Of a DNA stretch of 64,000 nucleotides, positions 57,225 to 64,000 are shown one piece after another. Both the position numbers and the translations under genes were made by a program. Source of the stretch: Bacteroidota bacterium (GTDB taxonomy: Bacteria > Bacteroidota > Bacteroidia > UBA4408); NCBI GenBank assembly GCA_016718805.1, contig JADKCP010000002.1:1-64000 (forward strand), read 5' to 3'. The stretch's first letter is position 1. Every line of letters starts with the position of its first letter. Below the pieces are notes generated by a model that worked only from the letters and a program-made list of their open reading frames with translations, was not told where the DNA came from and did no database searches.

Positions 57225-59187
57225 ACTAGACAATTCAGATTTAAATTTGCCTGAACTCTTGAAACAGGTTACCAACCGCATAAAACATAGAGGTCCGGAT
57301 GGGGAAGGATTTTTTTTTGCAAACAGCGAATTTCACACCACTGCATTTGGTGAAGCGAGTCCTGAAAATGTAAAACATGCAGCTTTTGCCTACTCTCCCA
57401 AACAAGCTATTGATACTATTTCCAATAATTTTAGTTTAGGTTTAGGTCACCGACGACTTTCAATTTTAGATTTAACTTCTACCGGGCACCAACCCATGTG
57501 CCTTCCTGATAAAAAAAATTGGATTACCTATAATGGTGAGATATACAATTACATTGAACTTCGAGAAGAGTTACAACAAAAGGGACATAACTTTATTACC
57601 ACTTCCGATACAGAGGTAATTTTAAAAGCCTATGAAGAATGGGGCGTTGATTGTGTAACTAAATTTAATGGTATGTGGGCATTTGTAATTTATGATGAAG
57701 CCCGACAAAATTTATTTGGAAGTCGTGATCGATTTGGAGTTAAGCCGCTTTATTATATCCACACTAATTCAGTATTTGCATTTGCCTCTGAACATAAAGC
57801 TTTATTGCACGATTCATTGATAAAACCTGAAAAAAATTATGCTGCGGTTTTTGACTATTTCGTATTCAGTAAATTAGAAAACGAAGCAGAAGGAATATTT
57901 AAAAATATTTTTGAACTTAAACCAGCCAGCAATTTTGAGTTTAATTTAACTTCTCACCGATTTAAAATTTGGAAGTACTATCAATTACCTATCTCGAATA
58001 GCTACGAAAAGTTTTCGCTTACTCGTTTTGAAGAATTAAAAGAACAAACTAAAAATTTAGTAAAGGATTCAGTTCGATTGCGCATGCGTTCGGATGTCCC
58101 GGTTGGATCTTGCTTGAGTGGAGGTTTGGATAGTTCGAGTATTGTGATGATGATGCATGAATTATTAAAAGAAGATGCTAAAAAAATTCACCTTTTTACT
58201 GCCCGCTTTCATGAGCCGCAGCTTGATGAAGGTAAGTGGGCGCAACAAATTGTAGAAGCTACCAATTCAAATTGGAGTGTAACCTACCCCACTGCCGCTG
58301 AATTAAAATTAGATTTAGAAAACTTAATGTATGCGCAAGATATACCCATTTGGAGTACCAGTACTTATGCTCAATACAGGGTAATGCAATTGGCCAAATC
58401 GGAAGGGGTGAAAGTCCTTTTAGATGGGCAAGGAGGTGATGAATTATGGGCAGGTTATCCACATCATCAATCAGTGTATATGCGTGAACTTCTATTGCAT
58501 GCTAATTTTGCAGAGTCGAAAGCACTTTTGAACAATGCCGGTAAATTTCCATCAAGTATTTTTTGGTTTTTAAAGCAATATTTTAAACACAGCGGTTTAT
58601 CGGCATTTCCTAACTTTTTAATTCCTTCAATTTACTCCAACTATTTTTCTCACATTCAATTTTTGAACAAAGACTTCTTTAATGCTAACAAACATCGATT
58701 TGAACTTCATTATAGCAATGTTCCTAAAACCTTAGACAATCTTTTGAGGCAAGAGCTAAACAATACGCTTTTAAAAGGGTATCTAAAATGTGAAGATCGT
58801 TGTTCAATGTGGCATTCGGTTGAATCGCGAACGCCCTTCGCTGATGATACACGTTTAATTGAATTAGCTTTTGCAACTCCTTCGGTTTATAAAATACATA
58901 ACGGGGAAAGCAAATATATTTTTCGAAAAGCAATGCAAGGAATAGTTCCTGATGCTATTTTGCAACGTAAAGATAAGATGGGATACACTACTCCTACGCT
59001 ATCTTGGATAAATGAAATAAAGGAAAGCTTGCGGGATGATTTTTCTGAAAATTTATCGGATGTATTGGATTGTAAGGAAATTCATAACCACTATGAAAAA
59101 TTGTTTTCTGTAAAAAATGGAATCGACAACGGGCAAATTTTTAAATTTATTAGTTATGCTACCTGGCACAAAATTTTCAAATTGTAA
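57199..59187 (+). CDS. asnB: Glutamine-hydrolysing asparagine synthetase-type amidotransferase
   Basis: 662 residues. N-terminal Ntn glutaminase with Cys2 nucleophile (MCGISGIVKL, RIKHRGPDGEG, LGLGHRRLSILDLTSTGHQP, ITYNGEIYNY) and C-terminal synthetase with the PP-loop SCLSGGLDSSSIV (about 305-317), LDGQGGDELWAGYP and SVESRTPFADDTRLIEL. It makes Asn from Asp, or amidates a sugar or surface intermediate when encoded in polysaccharide loci, as the neighbours suggest. It is larger than E. coli AsnB (554), with an insertion of about 40 residues after RGPDGEG. Start overlaps the flippase end by 26 bp. Confidence 0.9.
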   Translation: MCGISGIVKLDNSDLNLPELLKQVTNRIKHRGPDGEGFFFANSEFHTTAFGEASPENVKHAAFAYSPKQAIDTISNNFSLGLGHRRLSILDLTSTGHQPMCLPDKKNWITYNGEIYNYIELREELQQKGHNFITTSDTEVILKAYEEWGVDCVTKFNGMWAFVIYDEARQNLFGSRDRFGVKPLYYIHTNSVFAFASEHKALLHDSLIKPEKNYAAVFDYFVFSKLENEAEGIFKNIFELKPASNFEFNLTSHRFKIWKYYQLPISNSYEKFSLTRFEELKEQTKNLVKDSVRLRMRSDVPVGSCLSGGLDSSSIVMMMHELLKEDAKKIHLFTARFHEPQLDEGKWAQQIVEATNSNWSVTYPTAAELKLDLENLMYAQDIPIWSTSTYAQYRVMQLAKSEGVKVLLDGQGGDELWAGYPHHQSVYMRELLLHANFAESKALLNNAGKFPSSIFWFLKQYFKHSGLSAFPNFLIPSIYSNYFSHIQFLNKDFFNANKHRFELHYSNVPKTLDNLLRQELNNTLLKGYLKCEDRCSMWHSVESRTPFADDTRLIELAFATPSVYKIHNGESKYIFRKAMQGIVPDAILQRKDKMGYTTPTLSWINEIKESLRDDFSENLSDVLDCKEIHNHYEKLFSVKNGIDNGQIFKFISYATWHKIFKL

Positions 59188-59327
59188 ATCAATCCATTCA
59201 TCGAATCATTGCACCTTTCGGTATATTATTTTTGTTAAAAATTTGTATTCAGTAAAATTTCTTCCTAGTTTTACGAATGTTAAGTAAAGTAATTAATTAA
59301 CCTTTAAATAATCTAAAAACAAAAAAC

Positions 59328-61238
59328 ATGAAAAAACAATTACTCATGGTTCTTGCAATTTCTGCTTCTTTAAGCACTTTTGCAAAAACACAACCTGCAC
59401 GAGCTCGTGTAACTGTGGCGCCAAACGCTAAAGCTGTTCCTTTACGTCAGGCACAAGGTGGTTATAATGAAACACCTTTTAATACCAATCCTAGTTTAGG
59501 CTTGGTTGCGCCTACAAAAGCTTATCGTGCAAGTAGCACCATCACTGAGCAATCAATTGGTTTAACTACTTACGATTTGCAAACAAATAGTGCTATTATG
59601 AACCGTTTGTTGAAACACAACGACGGAACTATTTCTGCCACTTGGACAATGATTCCTCCAGGAGGAGTATCTGCAGCTCGTGGTACTGGTTACAACTATT
59701 ATGATGGAACTAGCTGGGGACCTGCACCTGCCGCTCGTATTGAACCAACAAATCGTGTTGGATTCGTAAACGTTGTGGTAACACCGAGTGGACGTGAAAT
59801 GGTAATCGCTCACTCAGCTGTAGGTATGTTACTTACCTCGCGCCCACAAAAAGGAACCGGTGCATGGACTGAAGATGCTACCGTTTTAGGAGGTGTTGGT
59901 TCAGATACTTGGTCTAAAGCTATCAATGGTGGTGCTAATGGAGAAACTGTTCACTCTATTTGGAATGCAAATTCTGCGGGTGCTAATGGTCAAAATTTTT
60001 CATTATACTACTCTCGTTCATTAGATGGTGGTGTTACCTGGCCAGTTCTTCGTACAGTTTTAGCTGACTTAGATTCTACTAAATATCGTGGTTTCGGTGG
60101 GGATGCTTATTCTATCGATACTAAAGGTGATACAGTAGTATTTGTTGTTGGAGACTTCGATACAGATTTAGTATTGATGCGTTCTACTGACAATGGTGTT
60201 AGCTGGACTTCAACCGTAATCCAACCATTCTTCCAAGCAATGTATGATGATGCAACAGATTCTTTTCCTGATTTAGATGGAGACGGAACTTCTGACCGTA
60301 TGGAAGGTTGCTCTGGTGATGCTCACGTAATGCTTGATAATTTAGGAAAAGTTCACGTTTGGTGGAGCAATGTATTAATGACTGATACTTCAGCTGCAGA
60401 TCTTTTAGGATATTTCCCTAATTCAATTGATGGTTTATTGTATTGGAACGATGGATTTGCTACTGGACAAGCTCCTGATACCATTGCTTTTGCACAAGAC
60501 GGAATTAACGGTAACGGTACACTTGATATTCCACAAGCCGGTTTAGGTGGTGGTAATGGAATGGGTGGTTACCGTGGTAGTGTAACTCAAATGCCAACTT
60601 CAGGTGTAGATGCTAACAACAATATTTACGTTGCTTACCAAACATATTGCGAAGATTGCGATACAACTGCATTCAACACAGGGCACAAACACATTTACAT
60701 GATTGCTACTGCAAACCAAGGTGCAACATGGAGTAACCCAACTGACATCGATCAAACTCCAGATTTATTAAATCAGGAAGATGTATTTGCTTGTGTTGCT
60801 AAAAATGTTGATGCTAACTGTATCCACGTAATTTATCAACGTGATGCTGCTCCTGGACATTCATTATCTGCAAATGCAACTGAAGCAGGATGGAACTCAG
60901 CTCCAAGTGAAATTATTTATGCTTGTATAACACCTTCTGATATACTTGGTGTGAAAGCTGTAAATAAAAACAATGCAGTAGCTGGACTAAGCCAAAACAC
61001 TCCAAATCCTGCTGAAGGTAAAACTACAATTAACTACAACGTTGCTGCAAATGCATCAGTAGTTAGCTTTACTGTTACCGACGTATTAGGAAATGTGGTT
61101 TATACTGAAAATAAAGGAACTGTAAATGCTGGATCTTATTCAGTTGTTTTAGATACTGAAGCTATGAATAGCGGTGTTTACTTCTATACATTAACAGTTA
61201 ACAACCAAAAAGAAACCAAAAAAATGATGGTGAAGTAA
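59328..61238 (+). CDS. Secreted T9SS Asp-box propeller protein, copy 1
   Basis: 636 residues with a signal peptide (MKKQLLMVLAISASLSTFA) and a sialidase-like propeller carrying Asp-box motifs SLDGGVTW (about 232), STDNGVSW (about 288) and NQGATW (about 465), each S/N-x-D/Q-x-G-x-T/S-W. A Ca-type loop FPDLDGDGTSDRM and a Cys pair YCEDCDTTAF are present. The C-terminus is a T9SS type A domain (LSQNTPNPAEGKTTINYNVA ... NSGVYFYTLTVNNQKETKK). No sialidase catalytic Arg triad or FRIP motif is visible, so it is probably a binding or structural surface protein. It is the first of three tandem homologues; a 140-bp leader contains a possible -7 box TATTTTTG (59227-59234). Confidence 0.85.
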   Translation: MKKQLLMVLAISASLSTFAKTQPARARVTVAPNAKAVPLRQAQGGYNETPFNTNPSLGLVAPTKAYRASSTITEQSIGLTTYDLQTNSAIMNRLLKHNDGTISATWTMIPPGGVSAARGTGYNYYDGTSWGPAPAARIEPTNRVGFVNVVVTPSGREMVIAHSAVGMLLTSRPQKGTGAWTEDATVLGGVGSDTWSKAINGGANGETVHSIWNANSAGANGQNFSLYYSRSLDGGVTWPVLRTVLADLDSTKYRGFGGDAYSIDTKGDTVVFVVGDFDTDLVLMRSTDNGVSWTSTVIQPFFQAMYDDATDSFPDLDGDGTSDRMEGCSGDAHVMLDNLGKVHVWWSNVLMTDTSAADLLGYFPNSIDGLLYWNDGFATGQAPDTIAFAQDGINGNGTLDIPQAGLGGGNGMGGYRGSVTQMPTSGVDANNNIYVAYQTYCEDCDTTAFNTGHKHIYMIATANQGATWSNPTDIDQTPDLLNQEDVFACVAKNVDANCIHVIYQRDAAPGHSLSANATEAGWNSAPSEIIYACITPSDILGVKAVNKNNAVAGLSQNTPNPAEGKTTINYNVAANASVVSFTVTDVLGNVVYTENKGTVNAGSYSVVLDTEAMNSGVYFYTLTVNNQKETKKMMVK

Positions 61239-61259
61239 TTTCATCTCAGTTTTAAAAGA

Positions 61260-61294
61260 AATCGGCTGGCTCTTTGAGTCAGCCGATTTTTTTT
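61260..61294 (+). terminator. Terminator after propeller gene 1
   Basis: AATCGGCTG pairs with CAGCCGATT around an 11-nt loop (GCTCTTTGAGT, itself partly pairing) and is followed by a run of eight T. Confidence 0.85.
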
Positions 61295-61525
61295 ATTCCT
61301 AAAAGCTAAATTTTCCATTCTAATTTTTACATGGAATAGTGTCACTATAACCTTGTGAATTTATTTTCAATCGAATTCAAATAATTTTATCTTTAAACTA
61401 GATTTTAAGAAGTAATCGATTATAATAAAACAAAGCAGGATTAATTTAATCGGTTTTGATTTGAATTTTGATTAACTTTTAAAGAAGCTGTTACTATTAT
61501 TTCTTATTCACTTTATTTAAAGCCT

Positions 61526-63424
61526 ATGAAAAAATTCTTACCATTTTTAACGCTAATTAATTTTTGTGTAGTAGCTAGTGCTTTAGGTCAAGCGAAGAGA
61601 ATTCAAATTAACTCAAGTGCTAAATCACAGCCAATTTCAATTTATAAAACTGATGTATCCGATAGAAACACAAGTATAAATAGAAATTTAGGGATAAATT
61701 ACCCACATCAATTAAAAACTCCTCAAATCGCTAGTGGGGTTATCGAAAATTCAATAGGGCTAACACAATACGATTTGCAAACAAATGGTTCTATTTCGAA
61801 TAGATTAATAAAGCATAACGACGGTACTATTTCAGCTACATGGACAATGATACCACCAGCTGGAGCATCATCAAGTCGTGGAACCGGTTACAACTATTTT
61901 AATGGTACTACTTGGGCCCCTGCTCCTGCTGCACGTATTGAACCTACGTATCGTACAGGATTTACAAATATAGTAGTTACATCAAGCGGTCGGGAAATGG
62001 CCATAGCTAATTCGAGCACAGCCCCCGGTATGTTAATTACCTCTCGCACGCAAAAAGGAATCGGATTATGGGCCGAAGATGCTATTGTATTAGGAGCAGC
62101 AGCAAACGATTCTTGGTCAAAGGCAATTTCGGGTGGTGCAAATGGCGAAACTGTGCATGCTTTATGGAATGCAAACATTAATGGAGCAAATGGACAATAT
62201 TCATCTGTTTACTATTCTCGGTCAATAGATGGTGGTGTAACCTGGCCAATATTAAGACAAGTACTACCGGAGCTCGATTCAACGCATTATAGAGGATTTG
62301 GAGGCGATTCATATTCCATAGATACCCATGGCGATACAGTGGTATTTGTTATTGGCAGCTTTACTACTGACCTTGTATTAATGCGCTCAACTGATAATGG
62401 AAATACCTGGAATGCAAAAGTTATTCAGCCATTTTTTAAGGCCTTGTATAATGATGCTAAAGATTCTTTTCCTGATTTAAATGGTGATTCAAAATCTGAT
62501 TTTATGCAAGGTCCTTCAGGAGATGCCCATGTAATGATTGATAATTTGGGTATGACACATGTGTGGTGGAGCAATGTATTGATGAGCGATAGTTCTGCTG
62601 CTGATTTAGTAGAATTTTTTCCAAATAAAATAGATGGACTTTTGTATTGGAATGATGGTTTTATGATTGGGCAGGCTCCTGATACTATTGCATATGCAAT
62701 GGATGGACTGAATGGAAACGGCATACTTGATATTCCTTTAAGTGGAATTGGTGGATCAAATGGAATGGGCAATTATAGAGGAAGTATCACACAAATGCCA
62801 AGCGCAGGTGTAGATGCGAACAACTATATCTATGTGACTTACCAATCATTTTGCGATGATTGCGATACAACAGCATTTAATTTAGGACACAAACATGTCT
62901 ACTTAATAAGGTCATTAGATCAAGGAATTAGTTGGCTAACACCTGTTGATATAGACGAAACACTTGACGCACTCAATCAGGAAAATGTATTTGCCTGTGT
63001 AGCAAAAAAAGTTGATCCTACTTGTATCCATGTAATTTTTCAAAGAGATGCGCAACCAGGTATTTTAAATCAAAGTGGAGGGGGAAATACGCCAAGTGAA
63101 ATTGTTTATGCTTGTGTTGATCCAATGATTATTGGAATCAACAAAGTAAAAGAATTTAAATCAAGCAATTTTTTGAGCCAAAACACTCCAAATCCGGCTG
63201 AAGGTAAAACTACCATTAACTACAACGTTGCTGCAAATGCATCAGTAGTTAGTTTTACTGTTACCGACGTATTAGGAAATGTGGTTTATACTGAAAATAA
63301 AGGAACTGTAAATGCTGGATCTTATTCAGTTGTTTTAGATACTGAAGCTATGAATAGCGGTGTTTACTTCTATACATTAACAGTTAACAACCAAAAAGAA
63401 ACCAAAAAAATGATGGTGAAGTAA
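61526..63424 (+). CDS. Secreted T9SS Asp-box propeller protein, copy 2
   Basis: 632 residues, homologous to copy 1 along the whole length: signal peptide (FLPFLTLINFCVVASALGQ), matching QYDLQTNGSISNRLIKHNDG, Asp boxes SIDGGVTW, STDNGNTW and LDQGISW, loop FPDLNGDSKSDFM, Cys pair FCDDCDTTAF, and the identical T9SS sorting domain. The first 70 residues and the linker before the sorting domain (IGINKVKEFKSSNFLSQNTP) differ most. Its 3' 250 bp are nearly identical in DNA to copy 1, and its 5' half and upstream spacer to copy 3. Each copy is a separate transcription unit with its own terminator. Confidence 0.85.
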   Translation: MKKFLPFLTLINFCVVASALGQAKRIQINSSAKSQPISIYKTDVSDRNTSINRNLGINYPHQLKTPQIASGVIENSIGLTQYDLQTNGSISNRLIKHNDGTISATWTMIPPAGASSSRGTGYNYFNGTTWAPAPAARIEPTYRTGFTNIVVTSSGREMAIANSSTAPGMLITSRTQKGIGLWAEDAIVLGAAANDSWSKAISGGANGETVHALWNANINGANGQYSSVYYSRSIDGGVTWPILRQVLPELDSTHYRGFGGDSYSIDTHGDTVVFVIGSFTTDLVLMRSTDNGNTWNAKVIQPFFKALYNDAKDSFPDLNGDSKSDFMQGPSGDAHVMIDNLGMTHVWWSNVLMSDSSAADLVEFFPNKIDGLLYWNDGFMIGQAPDTIAYAMDGLNGNGILDIPLSGIGGSNGMGNYRGSITQMPSAGVDANNYIYVTYQSFCDDCDTTAFNLGHKHVYLIRSLDQGISWLTPVDIDETLDALNQENVFACVAKKVDPTCIHVIFQRDAQPGILNQSGGGNTPSEIVYACVDPMIIGINKVKEFKSSNFLSQNTPNPAEGKTTINYNVAANASVVSFTVTDVLGNVVYTENKGTVNAGSYSVVLDTEAMNSGVYFYTLTVNNQKETKKMMVK

Positions 63425-63445
63425 TTTCATCTCAGTTTTAAAAGA

Positions 63446-63478
63446 AATCGGCTGGCTCTTTGAGTCAGCCGATTTTTT
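63446..63478 (+). terminator. Terminator after propeller gene 2
   Basis: Same hairpin as after copy 1 (AATCGGCTG/CAGCCGATT) with a T-run shorter by two bases. Confidence 0.85.
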
Positions 63479-63708
63479 ATTCCTAAAGCTAAATTTTCCA
63501 TTCTAATTTTTACATGGAATAGTGTCACTATAACCTTGTGAATTTATTTTCAATCGAATTCAAATAATCTTATCTTTAAACTAGATTTTAAGAAGTAATC
63601 GATTAAAATAAAACAAAGCAGGATTAATTTAATCGGTTTTGATTTGAATTTTGATTAGCTTTTAAAGAAGCTGTTACTATTATTTCTTATTCACTTTATT
63701 TAAAGCCT

Positions 63709-64000
63709 ATGAAAAAATTCTTACCATTTTTAACGCTAATAAATTTTTGTGTAGTAGTTAGTGCTGTAGGTCAAGTGAAGAGAATTCAAATTAACTCAAG
63801 TGCTCAATCACAGCCAATTTCAATTTATAAAACAGATGTTTCCGATAGAAACACAAGTATAAATAGAAATTTAGGGATAAATTACCCACATCAATTAAAA
63901 ACTCCTCAAATCGCTAGCGGGGTTATCGAAAATTCAATAGGGCTAACAGAATACGATTTGCAAACAAATGGTTCTATTTCGAATAGATTAATAAAGCATA
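63709..64000 (+). CDS. Secreted T9SS Asp-box propeller protein, copy 3, cut by the window end
   Basis: The first 97 codons match copy 2 almost exactly (signal peptide FLPFLTLINFCVVVSAVGQ, then SVIENSIGL-type region and EYDLQTNGSISNRLIKH), with a handful of substitutions (for example A to V in the signal peptide). It continues past the window. Confidence 0.85.
   Translation, partial: MKKFLPFLTLINFCVVVSAVGQVKRIQINSSAQSQPISIYKTDVSDRNTSINRNLGINYPHQLKTPQIASGVIENSIGLTEYDLQTNGSISNRLIKH

Larger units (their letters stand above)
60990..64000. repeat. Tandem duplication, period about 2.18 kb
   Basis: From 60990 on, the sequence repeats at an offset of 2183-2186 bp: the gene-1 3' end, its terminator and 290-bp spacer, and the gene-2 start (61526) match the gene-2 3' end, terminator, spacer and gene-3 start (63709) almost base for base, with only a few single-base differences and two or three 1-base indels. 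Upstream of 60990, genes 1 and 2 are similar in protein but clearly diverged in DNA. Unit 2 begins at 63176 and runs off the window. Confidence 0.85.

Noticed and set aside
59328..63424. Propeller proteins as active sialidases
   Set aside because: Asp boxes are present but the FRIP motif and the arginine triad of sialidases are not visible.
1..64000. CRISPR arrays, retrons or diversity-generating retroelements
   Set aside because: No regularly spaced repeats with unique spacers and no reverse transcriptase gene were found; the tandem repeats seen belong to protein-coding repeats or the 2.18-kb duplication.

Overview
This window comes from a member of the Bacteroidota. Four lines of evidence support this: an AT-rich genome; several large secreted proteins ending in type IX secretion (T9SS) sorting domains of the 'YPNP...L..G.Y' kind; promoters of the Bacteroidota form TTTG-N19/20-TAnnTTTG; and a mobile island whose parts (CzcA-TolC fusion, DUF3987 protein, zinc-finger excisionase) are typical of that phylum. 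Base-level quality is uneven. The first 5 kb is dense with frameshifts, and about seven more single-base frameshifts, mostly in or beside short runs of one base, interrupt otherwise intact genes. I read most of these as assembly errors, but I mark each one.

Layout. 1-6.4 kb: infC (partial), a badly damaged thrS, a large T9SS multidomain surface protein and an RsmI-like methyltransferase. 6.4-8.25 kb: a hipBA toxin-antitoxin pair with a perfect 22-bp palindrome upstream. 8,261-39,134: an integrated genomic island of about 30.9 kb bounded by a 17-bp direct repeat that is the 3' end of mnmE. Near both ends lie identical GGGCAACAA-type repeats, probably integrase arm sites. 39-51.7 kb: housekeeping and secreted genes (mnmE, a PhoD-type phosphatase, a T9SS propeller protein, a SurA/PpiC-type foldase, guaB, folD, ffh, an EamA transporter). 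51.8 kb: tRNA-His. 52-59.2 kb: copA-like ATPase, then a glycosyltransferase-methyltransferase fusion, a flippase and an asparagine synthetase, which look like a surface-polysaccharide group. 59.3-64 kb: a tandem array of three related secreted Asp-box propeller proteins, the third cut by the window end.

The island has three parts. At the right end are excisionase, tyrosine recombinase, a 349-codon unknown, a HTH protein and a BT4734/DUF3987 protein. In the middle is a compact co-directional operon: XRE regulator, PLD-SNF2 helicase, DinD/BRO protein, Eco57I-class N6-adenine methyltransferase, SMC/RecF-like ATPase, and a long prokaryotic Argonaute whose PIWI catalytic positions look lost. I consider this operon the most interesting system here: it resembles a DNA-modification defence island in which a probably catalytically dead Argonaute could act as guide-directed sensor. 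It is followed 10 bp later by a metal-resistance operon: Fur/Zur-type regulator, DUF6660 protein, CzcA-TolC fusion, CzcB, DUF3703 protein and Zn/Cd-type P1B ATPase. The left end holds a gene-poor 2.3-kb stretch with two copies of a nested inverted-repeat element whose pairing is kept although parts of the stems differ, then an unknown 249-residue protein, an exported SNase-like nuclease and a small protein. No relaxase or conjugation genes are visible, so movement would need help in trans.
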